Shown: piece by piece, positions 26,672 to 38,012 of the stretch
Layout: each line of letters starts with the position of its first letter
Numbering within the stretch: position 1 is the first letter of the stretch
Assembly (NCBI RefSeq): GCF_000161935.1
Contig: NZ_GG698804.1
Coordinates: forward strand, 99,400-163,399
Length of the DNA: 64,000 nucleotides
Reading direction: 5' to 3'
DNA from: Limosilactobacillus coleohominis 101-4-CHN
GTDB lineage: Bacteria > Bacillota > Bacilli > Lactobacillales > Lactobacillaceae
Translations under genes and position numbers: made by a program
Notes under the pieces: model-generated
Seen by the model: the letters and a program-made list of their open reading frames with translations, nothing else
The model's database searches: none
What the model was told of the DNA's origin: nothing

Positions 26672-27403
26672 CTAATTTGTCTGAATATCAACGTGAGCTG
26701 GCAGTTGCCAATCAATTGGCTGTTCACCCATTGCTTTTAATGCTTCATTCGTCCTGGAAAATGGACGGGACCCAAAAAAGCCCCGACTAGCAGAGAGTGG
26801 ACTTGGGTGAGCGGATTCCAACACAATATTAGTGGTTGTATTGATTAAGGCTTTCTTAGCTTGTGCTGCCCGCCCCCACAAGATAAAAATAACTGGCTCA
26901 GGGCGGTTAGAGAGTGCCTGAATTGCAGCATCCGTTAGTTTTTCCCAACCATGTCCCCGGTGTGAATAGGCTTGACCATCACGAACCGTCAAAACCGAGT
27001 TCAAAAGTAATACCCCCTGATCAGCCCACTTTTTTAAGTAACCATGGTGGACTGGTGGATACCCGAGGTCATTTTGGAGTTCTTTATAAATATTTTGTAA
27101 GGATGGCGGTACCTTTACTCCTGGCAAAACCGAAAAACTGCACCCATGCGCTTGGTGAGGGCCATGATAAGGATCCTGACCTAAAATAACAACTTTAACT
27201 TTACTAAAGGGGGTCCATTCAAAAGCTTCAAAAATGTGATGCATCTCCGGATACACCGTGTGATGCTGATATTCCTGAATTAAAAACTGCCGTAATTGCT
27301 GATAATAATCGGCTTCAAACTGCGGTTTTAAAATGGGCCACCAATCATTATGAATAATTTGTTTCAATGCTGTCCACCTCGTAAATATTTTACCATATTC
27401 CAT
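26672..27403 (-). CDS. ung: uracil-DNA glycosylase
   Basis: About 243 residues. Family I glycosylase that removes uracil from DNA. Catalytic motif GQDPYHGP with the activating Asp near residue 80, and the leucine loop motif [13 protein letters not shown] near 200. The start ATG at 27403 ([10 protein letters not shown]) is preceded by an AGAGAG-type site; the longer frame upstream has no family similarity. First gene of ung-pta-tsaE-GNAT. Confidence 0.95.
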   Translation of the reverse strand: MEYGKIFTRWTALKQIIHNDWWPILKPQFEADYYQQLRQFLIQEYQHHTVYPEMHHIFEAFEWTPFSKVKVVILGQDPYHGPHQAHGCSFSVLPGVKVPPSLQNIYKELQNDLGYPPVHHGYLKKWADQGVLLLNSVLTVRDGQAYSHRGHGWEKLTDAAIQALSNRPEPVIFILWGRAAQAKKALINTTTNIVLESAHPSPLSASRGFFGSRPFSRTNEALKAMGEQPIDWQLPAHVDIQTN

Positions 27404-27492
27404 CTTTAAACTCTCTTTAGAAAACTGTTCAATTAAAAGTTCAACTGGTAAAATGAATTTAAACGACAAACGTTGGAAAAGCGGTGAATGAA

Positions 27493-28038
27493 ATGCGGAC
27501 CTTGTACCTAAAAAACCGGGCAAATGATCATTCAGCAACCATTATCCATGATAACTTCGATCAAGCATGTTATCTTCTGACTGGTAAGTGGGGACTTAGG
27601 AATGATGCATTGTCGCTTTATACAATGCAGGGACAGTTATTAGCAGAACTTAAACAACTATCACTTGGCTTGATGCCCAAGTTTGCCATTTACCAAAATC
27701 GGCAACGAATCGGCACCATTGGTAAATCATTGGGCTTTGTTCGTGAATTCATTTATATTCATGGCCTGAATTGGGTCATTGTTGGTAATGCCTTTACTAA
27801 TCACTATCGTGTTTTTCGCAATAACCACTTAGTATTTACCATGGAACCAGAGCAAAATGGATTATATTGCCGTATTACCATTAATCAACAGGCAGATGAA
27901 CCCATTGCAATTTTAATTGCCAGTGTTTTAAACCACTGGGCTAATAAACATGCTACCGCCAGAAAATGGCAACGGAGTCACGGTTGGCGTTGGAACCGAA
28001 ATTCGCTTCCGCAACTTGGTTGTTGTAAAACCAAATAA
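27493..28038 (+). CDS. LURP-one-related (tubby-like) family protein
   Basis: About 181 residues. The string of short beta strands ([45 protein letters not shown]) fits the LOR/YxjI family, which folds as a tubby-like barrel around a central helix. Function is unclear in bacteria; membrane-lipid or scramblase-like roles have been suggested for relatives. GCGGTGA precedes the ATG at 27493; an in-frame GTG at 27484 is the alternative start. Divergent from ung and convergent with smpB. Confidence 0.75.
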   Translation: MRTLYLKNRANDHSATIIHDNFDQACYLLTGKWGLRNDALSLYTMQGQLLAELKQLSLGLMPKFAIYQNRQRIGTIGKSLGFVREFIYIHGLNWVIVGNAFTNHYRVFRNNHLVFTMEPEQNGLYCRITINQQADEPIAILIASVLNHWANKHATARKWQRSHGWRWNRNSLPQLGCCKTK

Positions 28039-28040
28039 TA

Positions 28041-28076
28041 AAACGGTCAGAAGCAGCAAAATGCTTCTGACCGTTT
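28041..28076. terminator. bidirectional terminator
   Basis: AAACGGTCAGAAGCA / TGCTTCTGACCGTTT perfect 15-bp stem between converging genes. Confidence 0.92.
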
Positions 28077-28081
28077 CTTAT

Positions 28082-28555
28082 TTAATAATGTTTCATAACC
28101 CGCTCAATCTGGCGCTCCTGCTCACGTTTTTTAATATCATTCCGTTTATCATACTCATGTTTCCCTTTAGCGAGTCCTAATAAGACCTTTGCAAAACCAT
28201 GTTTCAGATAAACCTTGAGCGGAATTAAAGTTACCCCTTTGGCACTCATTTCGCCAGCTAACTTTTTGAGTTCTTTCTTGTGCAACAAAAGCTTCCGATT
28301 ACGTAGTGGATCATGATTAAAAATCGTTCCATTACTATATTCACTAATGTGAACGTTCATCAACCATAATTCACCATTGTGAAATTGGGCGTAACCATCT
28401 TTCAAATTAATTCGCCGGGCACGGACTGACTTAATTTCCGTACCCGTGAGCACCATTCCGGCTTCATAAGTCGCCATCACTGCGTAATCATGACGAGCTT
28501 TTTTATTTTGCGCTACTAGGTTATCATTTGGCGCCTGGTGCTTTTTGCCAGCCAT
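28082..28555 (-). CDS. smpB: SsrA-binding protein SmpB
   Basis: A 157-residue RNA-binding protein that delivers tmRNA to stalled ribosomes. [22 protein letters not shown] near the N-terminus, [25 protein letters not shown] and the basic C-terminal tail [18 protein letters not shown] are all diagnostic. Last gene of secG-rnr-smpB. ssrA itself lies about 20 kb away in this window rather than next door. Confidence 0.96.
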   Translation of the reverse strand: MAGKKHQAPNDNLVAQNKKARHDYAVMATYEAGMVLTGTEIKSVRARRINLKDGYAQFHNGELWLMNVHISEYSNGTIFNHDPLRNRKLLLHKKELKKLAGEMSAKGVTLIPLKVYLKHGFAKVLLGLAKGKHEYDKRNDIKKREQERQIERVMKHY

Positions 28556-28570
28556 CCAATCACCTCTCTT

Positions 28571-30922
28571 TTAATGTCGCCGTTTACGATCGTGTTGGTA
28601 TTTGTCACCACCATGACGGGTTTGCCCACGGTTAATTTGTCGATTATTCCGGTGACCATTATCACGACCACCCTGGTGGTTATTACGGCGTTCATGACCT
28701 TGATGATGGCCACGGCCGCGTCCATGGCCATGACGACCATTATCACGGCCGACGCGCAGTTTGGTTACTGGAGCATCCTCTGGATTAACTAATTCAAAAT
28801 CAACTTCCCTTTGATCCTTGTCAACCCGCAACAGCTTGACTTTTACCGGCTGACCAATCCGGAAAATATGATGATTACTTCGTCCAACTAGGGCCATTTG
28901 CTTTTCAACATATTCATAATAATCATCATTCATTGCGCTAATGTGAATCAGCCCTTCAACGGTATTCGGTAATTCAACAAACAACCCGAATTTCATTACG
29001 GAACTGACCACTGCCTCAAAAGTTTCCCCAACGTGGTCTTCCATATATTCAGCTTTCTTCATACTGTCAACGTCTCGTTCAGTATCAATTCCACGCCGTT
29101 CAGTAATCGAAGTATGTTCCGCAATTTCTGGCAAGCGATCACGATACTTAGCCTTAGCGCTTTCACTTGTACCGTGTTCACGGTACCACTTAATCAAACG
29201 ATGAACGGTCGTATCTGGATAACGCCGAATTGGTGAAGTAAAGTGCGTATAGTATTCTGCACCCAAGCCGAAGTGCCCCAATTCATCCGCAGAGTATTTC
29301 GCCTGCTGCATGCTCCGGAGCATCATAACTTGAACCATTTCTTCCTCAGGAGTTCCGGCAACTTGTTTCAACACCCGTTGCAGCATTTTGGGTTTAACAT
29401 TATTTAAGTCACCCTTCATTTCAATCCCAAGAACACTTAGGAAGTCAGCAAAGTCCTTAATCCGGTCACCATCTGGCTTTTCATGAATCCGGTAAAGGAA
29501 TGGCACGTGAAGATGATCAAAATGTTCTGCTACTGTTTCGTTGGCCGCTAGCATGAAGGACTCAATCATCCGTTCAGATAATCCCCGCTCACGCAGTTGG
29601 ATATCAGTTGGGTGTCCCGTTTCATCAACAATGATCTTTGCTTCTGGTGCTTCAAAATCAATGGCTCCCCGCCGGTGACGGTGCTTGAACAAGATGCGAT
29701 GTAGTTCCGCCATTGTTTGGAACATTGGTACAAGTTCTTTGTACTGGGCCTTCGTTTTCTCATCATTAGCTTCTAAAATTTTGTTAACGGCCTTATAGGT
29801 CATCCGGGCATGTGATTTGATAACACTTGGAAAAATATCATGCTTTAAGATATTTCCTTGCTCATCAATTTCCATTTCACAAGACATTGCCAACCGTTCC
29901 TCATTTGGATTCAAGGAACAAATACCGTTGGATAATCGCCGTGGCAGCATGGGAATAACACGGTCAGTCAAGTAAACCGATGTCCCCCGTTTAAAGGCTT
30001 CTTCATCCAATGGCGTACCTGGTTGGACGTAGTGACTTACATCTGCTATGTGAACCCCTAAGTGATAGTGCCCATTATCCATCTTCCAAGCTACAACGGC
30101 ATCGTCAAGGTCTTTGGATTCAATACTATCAATTGTAACTAACGGCTGCTTAGTGATATCCTTACGACCTTGTTTCTCCTCTGGAAGAACCTTCAACGGA
30201 ATTTTATTTGCTTGCTCCATTGCTTCCTTAGGAAATTCATGCGGAACATCATGAGCATAGACCACAGATAGAATGTCAATTCCCGGTTCATTTTTATCAC
30301 CAACAACCTCTGTTACGGCCCCCGTCATCACCGCCGGTGCATCCGCACTTGGGTATTCAGCAATCGTTGCCGTCACAATTTCTCCATCTTGCGGGTGGAG
30401 TCCTTGATCAGATACATAAAATTTAAGGTGGCTCAATTTTTTATCTTTGAGAATAATCTCACCGATATAATTCCCCATCGTCAGATTTTTGAACTCACCC
30501 ACCACATGATCATAATGGTGATCCAAAATATCAGCAACCGCGCCTTCCGGACCCTGTCCAGAACGCGGATCACCGGCCCGCAAAATTTTAACTTGAACCT
30601 CGTCACCAGATAATGCATGCATGGTGTGATCAGGGTTAACATAGATATCCGGTAATGTTTCATCATAGGCTACAAAACCAAATCCCTTACTATTACCATG
30701 GAAAATTCCGGTCACCAGTTGTTGTTGAGGAATAATTTTAAATTCTCCTCGATCAGTAACTTCAACCTTCTTTTCCCGTTCCAACTGCGCGAGCGCTTGT
30801 ACAATCGGAGTAAAATCTTCCGCTGAATTCATCCCCAGCTTGCGGGCAATCTTTTCCGCAGACAGACTGATGGTCGGATTGGCCTGTAAATCTTCTAATA
30901 TTTTTGTTTTTAATTCAGTCAT
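28571..30922 (-). CDS. rnr: ribonuclease R
   Basis: A 783-residue 3'-5' exoribonuclease that degrades structured RNA and defective mRNA with tmRNA-SmpB. Seen are an N-terminal winged helix (residues 1-70), cold-shock domains (about 80-235), the RNB catalytic domain (from about 250) with KDLDDAVV and the HIADVSHYV block, and an S1 domain (about 640-720). The last ~50 residues are an Arg/His/Asn/Gly-rich tail (RDNGRHGHGRGRGHHQGHER and onward). Start at 30922 (MTELKTKIL). Downstream of secG with a hairpin between. Confidence 0.95.
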   Translation of the reverse strand: MTELKTKILEDLQANPTISLSAEKIARKLGMNSAEDFTPIVQALAQLEREKKVEVTDRGEFKIIPQQQLVTGIFHGNSKGFGFVAYDETLPDIYVNPDHTMHALSGDEVQVKILRAGDPRSGQGPEGAVADILDHHYDHVVGEFKNLTMGNYIGEIILKDKKLSHLKFYVSDQGLHPQDGEIVTATIAEYPSADAPAVMTGAVTEVVGDKNEPGIDILSVVYAHDVPHEFPKEAMEQANKIPLKVLPEEKQGRKDITKQPLVTIDSIESKDLDDAVVAWKMDNGHYHLGVHIADVSHYVQPGTPLDEEAFKRGTSVYLTDRVIPMLPRRLSNGICSLNPNEERLAMSCEMEIDEQGNILKHDIFPSVIKSHARMTYKAVNKILEANDEKTKAQYKELVPMFQTMAELHRILFKHRHRRGAIDFEAPEAKIIVDETGHPTDIQLRERGLSERMIESFMLAANETVAEHFDHLHVPFLYRIHEKPDGDRIKDFADFLSVLGIEMKGDLNNVKPKMLQRVLKQVAGTPEEEMVQVMMLRSMQQAKYSADELGHFGLGAEYYTHFTSPIRRYPDTTVHRLIKWYREHGTSESAKAKYRDRLPEIAEHTSITERRGIDTERDVDSMKKAEYMEDHVGETFEAVVSSVMKFGLFVELPNTVEGLIHISAMNDDYYEYVEKQMALVGRSNHHIFRIGQPVKVKLLRVDKDQREVDFELVNPEDAPVTKLRVGRDNGRHGHGRGRGHHQGHERRNNHQGGRDNGHRNNRQINRGQTRHGGDKYQHDRKRRH

Positions 30923-30949
30923 ATTATTCCTTTCTAATGAAGTTAGATA

Positions 30950-30992
30950 AAACAAAAGGCTGCGAAACAACTCCCGTCATTTCTCAGCCTCT
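30950..30992 (-). terminator. hairpin between secG and rnr (terminator or attenuator)
   Basis: AGGCTGaGAAA ... TTTCgCAGCCT stem followed by TTTGTTTT on the minus strand. rnr follows at once and I see no separate promoter, so partial read-through is likely. Confidence 0.65.
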
Positions 30993-31005
30993 CCTGTGTT
31001 TTTCT

Positions 31006-31245
31006 TTAATGCGCCGAAACATAGACCAGTGCCAATGCCAAAATAAAGAACAGAGCACCAACAATGGTTGTAACAATTTGCATTACGGCTTCAAAGCCAC
31101 GAGCTTTTCGACGTGAAAATAGATCACCAGCACCACCGGTTAAGGCTGACATGGCGTCATTATCATTCTTTGCTGGCTGCATCATAACACATGCGATCAA
31201 AACGACGCAGTCAATTAAGAAGAGGGTCATTAACATACTTTGCAA
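31006..31245 (-). CDS. secG: preprotein translocase subunit SecG
   Basis: A 79-residue membrane protein of the SecYEG translocon. Two hydrophobic helices (about residues 5-24 and 54-77) with GGAGDLFSRRKARGFE between, which is the conserved cytoplasmic loop. A TATAAT near 31267-31272 on this strand may be its promoter. It precedes rnr-smpB as in many Firmicutes. Confidence 0.92.
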   Translation of the reverse strand: MQSMLMTLFLIDCVVLIACVMMQPAKNDNDAMSALTGGAGDLFSRRKARGFEAVMQIVTTIVGALFFILALALVYVSAH

Positions 31246-31298
31246 GGTTCTTCCTCCTAATTTCCCACATTATAACTATTCAATGATACCATACTTTA

Positions 31299-32861
31299 CT
31301 ACTCTTGACTAGGTTGTTCATGCTGATGGGCAGCTTGATTAATTAAGCGCTGGTTTTCTAAGTGATGGTGACCCGTCAACTGAATCACCAAGGTATCCCC
31401 TACTTGAAGCTTGGTTTCACCGTGAGGAACTAATTCTTCCTCACCACGATAAATGCCTAGAACTAAACTGCCGGTTGGCCATCCAAAATCCTTAATCAGG
31501 GTTCCATCCAGTCGGGACCCCGCAAAGATTGAAACCGTCATTTGAGTGATACCCGTTAATTCTTTTCGTGGGCTACGGTGAATAAAATTGTTAAACATCG
31601 CCATGTAAACTGGCAGGCCCCCTAGAATATCATTCATTACGTACGCGGTGACCGCTACTACTGCCAATGGCATCAGATGGGTCATCGAGCCAACCATTTC
31701 CGTAATTAATAAGATGGCGGTAAACGGCGCTTTCGAAATACAAGCAAAATAACCCGCCATGGCATAGATAGCGTAATTTCCCAAGTATTCTTTAGGGACG
31801 AAGCCGAAAGAAACTAGCGTAGCACAATAGCATGCACCAATGACGGCCCCAAGCGTTAAGATTGGCAGAAAAATCCCTCCAGGAATTTCAGAACCATAGC
31901 TAACCATGGAAAAAGCAAACCGTAATAGTAAGAAACCAAATAATAATGGAATGGATAGTGGTAATTTTGGTAAAGAAATAATTAAATTATTTCCACCACC
32001 AAGTGTAACTGGCCAATACCACGCGATTGGAATAACCAGTAAAAACGGTATTACCGGGTACCAGCTAGGCTTAAACCACTTTATTTTACGACTCCAAGTA
32101 CCTAAATGAAGGATCACGTATTGATAAACTCGCCCCAGGATTCCTAAAAGCAACCCCAGAATAATTAAATGGATATACTGATTTGCTGGAAAAAGAACCT
32201 GATGTGGTAAATCAAGGTCCGGCCGTAATCCAAAGAAGGTCATTGAAACCCCATTGGCAACAACGGCACTAATAAATACAGACAGCCAGACGAGCGGTGA
32301 AAAGTTATGATAAACCTCTTCCAAAATAAACATTGAACTCGCAATCGGTGCATTAAATGCAGCTGATAAACCTGCAGCCGCACCAGAAGCAATCCCAACC
32401 CGCCGCTCAATTTTAGTAACGTGATTATGTTCCGCAATTCCTTGACCAATGGTGGCTCCCAACTGAATTGAAGGACCTTCTCGGCCTAAAAATAGGCCGG
32501 AACCAATCCCCAGAATACCACCAACAAATTTTCGCCAAAGAACCGGCCACCACTGCTCATCAAACTGTCCTGTCAATTGTCCTTCCACTTGGGGAATTCC
32601 GGATCCCTTAATGTTTGGATTTCTTTGAGACATTCTCCCCAAAAGCAAAGCAATAATGACGGAACCGATTACCCATGGAATTAACCAAATTGGCTGATGA
32701 TGAAAGAAATTAAAACAGGCAATTACCAGTGTTAATCCATGCTGGATTGCGGAGCGGAAGACACTCACAACTAATCCAGTCAGGATTCCAATGGCAATTG
32801 CCCGACCAATTTGACGAAGATTACTAAAGTTTAATTTTCCAAAATGTAATTTACTCAACAT
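31299..32861 (-). CDS. CLC-family chloride/proton or fluoride-type transporter with C-terminal RCK_C domain
   Basis: About 520 residues. A CLC core of many helices with the anion-site motifs GSGIPQVEGQL, GREGPSIQLGA (gating Glu) and GGIFLPILTLGAVIG. A soluble C-terminal domain (about residues 425-505; DLPT-like SRLDGTLIKDFGWPTGSLVL and GDTLVIQL) is a TrkA-C/RCK_C module that may sense a ligand. The gating Glu suggests an exchanger rather than a channel. Start at ATG 32861 with GGAG upstream. Possibly acid-stress related. Confidence 0.88.
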   Translation of the reverse strand: MLSKLHFGKLNFSNLRQIGRAIAIGILTGLVVSVFRSAIQHGLTLVIACFNFFHHQPIWLIPWVIGSVIIALLLGRMSQRNPNIKGSGIPQVEGQLTGQFDEQWWPVLWRKFVGGILGIGSGLFLGREGPSIQLGATIGQGIAEHNHVTKIERRVGIASGAAAGLSAAFNAPIASSMFILEEVYHNFSPLVWLSVFISAVVANGVSMTFFGLRPDLDLPHQVLFPANQYIHLIILGLLLGILGRVYQYVILHLGTWSRKIKWFKPSWYPVIPFLLVIPIAWYWPVTLGGGNNLIISLPKLPLSIPLLFGFLLLRFAFSMVSYGSEIPGGIFLPILTLGAVIGACYCATLVSFGFVPKEYLGNYAIYAMAGYFACISKAPFTAILLITEMVGSMTHLMPLAVVAVTAYVMNDILGGLPVYMAMFNNFIHRSPRKELTGITQMTVSIFAGSRLDGTLIKDFGWPTGSLVLGIYRGEEELVPHGETKLQVGDTLVIQLTGHHHLENQRLINQAAHQHEQPSQE

Positions 32862-32904
32862 TGCCACTCCAAAATTTTCATTCTTTTAGAGTGTACCACA
32901 TTCA

Positions 32905-34293
32905 TTAATGACTTGCTGATTGATCTTCCTTATGCCGCACTAGGTAAACGACCGTGGCAATAACTAATACCGCAGCACCGACAATCACCGAAATTCTGGT
33001 ATCGGGATTGATGAACATAAAGATAACAATTACAAAGAGCATTAGGAACGCAAAGTAATTAGATAGTGGATACAAAGGTAATTTAAAGGGATGATTCTCC
33101 ATGACATCGGGATTATTATGACGGAATTTTAATTCAGCCAATAAAATCACAAACCATGGCACCATTCCCGGTAGAACAGAAGAACTAAAGACAACCACAA
33201 AAAGGTCAGAAGTAGACTTGCTAAACATTGTAGCCACCATGTTTAGAATGAAGCCAATCAAGATCCCACCAGAAATTCCCAAAATAGCTGCATCCGGGAC
33301 AATGCGCTTGGAAAGCCGCCCAAAAATCTTTGGAGCATCTCCTTCATGTGAAAGCTTAAAAAGCATCCGACTGGAACTGTAAATTCCTGAATTAGCACCG
33401 GATAAGGCAGCTGTTAAGACCACAAAGTTAATAATCGAAGCTGCGGCAGTAATTCCAACCTTGGCAAACGTCGAAACAAACGGTGAACCAACCGCACTTA
33501 GCCGGTTCCATGGATAAATCGTCACAATCACAAAAATAGCCCCAACATAAAAAATCAGAATCCGTAATAGAACGGATTTAACCGACTTAACGATCGCTTT
33601 TTGCGGGTTTGCAACTTCCCCGGCCGAAATTCCCAATAATTCAATTCCTTCATAGGAACCTACAATAATCGACATTGAGAAGAAGAAACCTTTGACACCA
33701 CCAGTGAAGAAACCACCGTGAGCCCAGAGGTTGGAAAAACCTGTGGGGTGCCCGCCATTGCCAAAGCCAAAGAAAATCACCATGAAGCCCAGTAGGATCA
33801 TCATGATAATCGTGACCACTTTAATCATGGCAAACCAAAATTCAAGGGAGCCATAGGCCTTTGCACTAGCTAGGTTTGCTAGAACTAAGAAGATAATAAT
33901 TACAATTCCAGCAAACCACGTGTGTAAATGTGGCCACCAATATTTTAGATACTCAGTTGCTGCGACCACTTCAGACATCCCAACAACAATATATTCAAAA
34001 ACATTAGCCCATTTTGCAAGGTATCCCGCCAACGGATGCACATACTCAGTAGCATAATCAGCAAATGATCCGGTCCCAGGATTGATATAAATCATTTCAC
34101 CGAGCGCTCGCATCACGACATATAAAATTAAGCCAACAAAGGCGTATGCCAATAACACTGATGGACCGGTCCACTTAATTGTCGAGGTAGAACCCATAAA
34201 TAGTCCAACCCCAATTGCACCACCAAGCGAAATCATTTCCATTTGTCCAGCCGTCATTGTTCTTGACAATTCTGGAGCATCATTTTTTGCCAT
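32905..34293 (-). CDS. APC-superfamily amino acid permease
   Basis: About 462 residues and twelve hydrophobic helices. The first helix holds MISLGGAIGVGLFMGS, the substrate-binding unwound helix of the amino acid-polyamine-organocation superfamily. IYINPGTGSFADYATEYVHP and FEYIVVGMSEVVAA are typical of the AAT branch (proline, GABA, aromatic or histidine permeases). Specificity cannot be assigned. Start at 34293 with AAGGAG about 11 bases upstream. It lies downstream of the eno terminator. Confidence 0.88.
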   Translation of the reverse strand: MAKNDAPELSRTMTAGQMEMISLGGAIGVGLFMGSTSTIKWTGPSVLLAYAFVGLILYVVMRALGEMIYINPGTGSFADYATEYVHPLAGYLAKWANVFEYIVVGMSEVVAATEYLKYWWPHLHTWFAGIVIIIFLVLANLASAKAYGSLEFWFAMIKVVTIIMMILLGFMVIFFGFGNGGHPTGFSNLWAHGGFFTGGVKGFFFSMSIIVGSYEGIELLGISAGEVANPQKAIVKSVKSVLLRILIFYVGAIFVIVTIYPWNRLSAVGSPFVSTFAKVGITAAASIINFVVLTAALSGANSGIYSSSRMLFKLSHEGDAPKIFGRLSKRIVPDAAILGISGGILIGFILNMVATMFSKSTSDLFVVVFSSSVLPGMVPWFVILLAELKFRHNNPDVMENHPFKLPLYPLSNYFAFLMLFVIVIFMFINPDTRISVIVGAAVLVIATVVYLVRHKEDQSASH

Positions 34294-34382
34294 TGACCGA
34301 TTCACTCCTTCAAATAATTTCTGGAGTTATTATAAATAAGCTTAAATAAAAAATCAATGAGAAATTCTTAGCTGAATTTCAT

Positions 34383-34420
34383 AAAAAAAGGACTGAACAA
34401 ACAATGTTCAGTCCTTAAAA
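34383..34420 (-). terminator. eno terminator
   Basis: AAGGACTGAACA ... TGTTCAGTCCTT stem with seven T on the minus strand. Confidence 0.9.
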
Positions 34421-34438
34421 ACTAAGTTTTTGCTTTAA

Positions 34439-35841
<1,403 letters not shown>

Positions 35842-35851
35842 GTCTAAATAA

Positions 35852-36601
35852 TTAGTGGTTTACCAATTTTAAAAAGCTTTGCGGATCTAGACTAGCTCCT
35901 CCTGCTAGGACGCCATCAATGTCCTGACTAGCCATCAATTGATTGATATTATCACTGTTAACGCTCCCGCCATATAAAATTCTTACATTATTTGCAATAG
36001 TATCACCATACATATCAGCGATGGTTTGGCGAATTAGATAACAACCTTCTTCTGCTTGATCTGGATCCATGCTTTCACCAGTTCCAATTGCCCAACTCGG
36101 TTCATAGGCAATGGTCACCTTATCTACGTTTTCCGGCTTTAAGTCTTTTAAATCAGCTAAGATTCGACTAACTACCCAATGGACCTTTTTTCCTGCCACT
36201 CGGCGACCCATCGTTTCATCACAACAAACAATTGGGCAAAGGCCTGCATCTAATGCGGCATGCACCTTTAGATTAATAAGATGGTCTGTCTCGTTAAACA
36301 ATTTCCGCCGTTCTGAGTGGCCTAAAATCACGTGGTGAATACCCGCACTGTACAGAGTGGTGGGGCTAGTTTCACCAGTAAACGCTCCCGCGTCTTGATA
36401 ATAGCAATTCTCCGCAGCAATCTTTAATGGTGTTCCTGCTGCAGCCTTCACCATTGGCACAAGAGCAATAGTTGGTGCTGCCAACACTGTTTCTTGAACG
36501 TCCGGGTTTGGTAAATGATTCTTTATTTGATTCACAAATTCTACGGCTTCCTCAACCGTCTTATTCATCTTCCAATTTCCAGCAACAATTGGCGACCTCA
36601 T
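35852..36601 (-). CDS. tpiA: triosephosphate isomerase
   Basis: About 249 residues; interconverts dihydroxyacetone phosphate and glyceraldehyde-3-phosphate. N-terminal AGNWKMNK (catalytic Asn, Lys), ILGHSERR with the electrophilic His, AYEPSWAIGTG with the catalytic Glu, and YGGSVN with GVLAGGASL. The region CDETMGRRVAGKKVHWVVSR departs from the usual consensus, so this is a somewhat divergent member. Two ATGs (36604 and 36601) follow GGGGG; the second gives the family-typical MRSPIVAG start. Confidence 0.95.
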   Translation of the reverse strand: MRSPIVAGNWKMNKTVEEAVEFVNQIKNHLPNPDVQETVLAAPTIALVPMVKAAAGTPLKIAAENCYYQDAGAFTGETSPTTLYSAGIHHVILGHSERRKLFNETDHLINLKVHAALDAGLCPIVCCDETMGRRVAGKKVHWVVSRILADLKDLKPENVDKVTIAYEPSWAIGTGESMDPDQAEEGCYLIRQTIADMYGDTIANNVRILYGGSVNSDNINQLMASQDIDGVLAGGASLDPQSFLKLVNH

Positions 36602-36663
36602 CATCTAATCCCCCATTCTTAGTAATTAATAAAAAGATTGTTTTACCAGAATTGACATTACAT

Positions 36664-36709
36664 AAATGGGTTCCAGTGCCCGGCCAAGCCGCACTCTGGA
36701 ACCCAATTT
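36664..36709. repeat. dispersed hairpin element, copy 2
   Basis: AAATGGGTTCCAG ... CTGGAACCCAATTT with an inner CGGC/GCCG hairpin, between pgk and tpiA. It matches the element at 23028-23072 in layout, with paired base changes. Confidence 0.75.
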
Positions 36710-36726
36710 GTGCTCATTCAATAGAT

Positions 36727-37935
36727 TTATTTATCAGAAATTGCATCAATGCCTGGCAGAACCTTACCTTCAAGGTAAGTTAATGATGCACCACCACCAG
36801 TGGAAATATGGCTTAATTGGTCAGCAATTCCTAATTGCTTAGCTGCCGCAGTAGAGTCACCACCACCAACAATTGTGGTTGCGTCGCTCAGGTTACCTAA
36901 GAACTTACCAATAGCCAGAGTTCCCTTTGCAAAGTTTGGCATTTCAAAGACACCCATTGGGCCGTTCCAAACAACGGTCTTGGCATCCTTCAAAACATTT
37001 TCAAACTCTTTAATTGACTTTGGACCAATGTCTAAGCCCATCCAGCCATCAGGAATATCGCCTTCAACCACTTTGGTGTTCGCGTCATTATTAAAGGCAT
37101 CAGCAATCACACTGTCAACTGGAAGAACCAGCTTATCGCCAGCCTTTGCCATGATGTCCTTAGCAACATCAATCTTATCTTTTTCAACTAATGAATTACC
37201 AATCTTAATGCCCTTTGCAGCAAAGAAGGTGTAGGCCATTCCACCACCAATAATAATCTTATCAGCTTTGTTCAACAGGTGATCAATAACTCCAATTTTA
37301 TCGGAAACCTTGGCACCACCAAGAATAGCAACGAATGGACGAACTGGGTTGTCAACAGCGTTCCCTAAGAACTTAATTTCCTTTTCCATTAAGAAACCAA
37401 CCCCGGACTTGCCATCTCCAATATTTTGGGCAATTCCAACGTTAGAAGCATGTTGCCGGTGAGCAGTACCAAAGGCGTCATTAACGTAAACATCACCAAG
37501 CGAGGCCCAGTACTTACCCAATTCAGGATCGTTACCGGATTCACGCTTAACATTTTCACCATTCTTAACATCTTCGTAACGGGTGTTTTGAACCATCAAA
37601 ACATCACCGTCATTCATGTTGTTAATAGCATCCTCAAGTTGTTTACCTTCAGTTACTGGCACAAAAGTAACTGGCTTATTTAATAGATTGGAAAGCCGTT
37701 CTGCAACTGGACGCATTGATAAACCAGGCTTGTCTTCTTCCTTCTTAATCCGTCCTAAGTGTGAGAACAGGATTGCCTTACCATTATGATCAATTACATA
37801 CTTAATAGTTGGTAATGCCGCCACGATTCGGTTGTCGTCACCAACAACTCCATCTTTAATTGGCACATTAAAGTCAACCCGCATTAATACTTTCTTACCT
37901 TCCAAAGGTAAGTCTTCGACAGTCATTTTTGCCAT
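36727..37935 (-). CDS. pgk: phosphoglycerate kinase
   Basis: About 402 residues; makes ATP from 1,3-bisphosphoglycerate. [11 protein letters not shown], the SHLGRIK basic patch, [21 protein letters not shown] and the C-terminal [13 protein letters not shown] nucleotide loop are all present. Note [11 protein letters not shown] in place of the common SHLGRPKG. Start at 37935 (MAKMTVEDL) with AGAGGAG 8 bases upstream. Second gene after gap. Confidence 0.97.
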   Translation of the reverse strand: MAKMTVEDLPLEGKKVLMRVDFNVPIKDGVVGDDNRIVAALPTIKYVIDHNGKAILFSHLGRIKKEEDKPGLSMRPVAERLSNLLNKPVTFVPVTEGKQLEDAINNMNDGDVLMVQNTRYEDVKNGENVKRESGNDPELGKYWASLGDVYVNDAFGTAHRQHASNVGIAQNIGDGKSGVGFLMEKEIKFLGNAVDNPVRPFVAILGGAKVSDKIGVIDHLLNKADKIIIGGGMAYTFFAAKGIKIGNSLVEKDKIDVAKDIMAKAGDKLVLPVDSVIADAFNNDANTKVVEGDIPDGWMGLDIGPKSIKEFENVLKDAKTVVWNGPMGVFEMPNFAKGTLAIGKFLGNLSDATTIVGGGDSTAAAKQLGIADQLSHISTGGGASLTYLEGKVLPGIDAISDK

Positions 37936-37957
37936 AATTAATTCTCCTCTTTCTGTC

Positions 37958-37992
37958 AAAAAGGTGGGCGGAGTTTCCTCCTCCCACCTTTT
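37958..37992 (-). terminator. gap-pgk intergenic hairpin (attenuator-like terminator)
   Basis: AAAAGGTGGG aggagg aaa ctccgc CCCACCTTTT stem with T tail on the minus strand, immediately before the pgk ribosome site. It would lower pgk transcription relative to gap or act as an mRNA processing or protection hairpin. Confidence 0.7.
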
Positions 37993-38012
37993 AATTAGTA
38001 CTTAGTTTTTGC

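Noticed and set aside
28516-28792. Hydrophobic frames opposite or beside the rnr 3' end
   Set aside because: They are alternative readings of the repetitive Arg/His tail codons of rnr, with no start signals.
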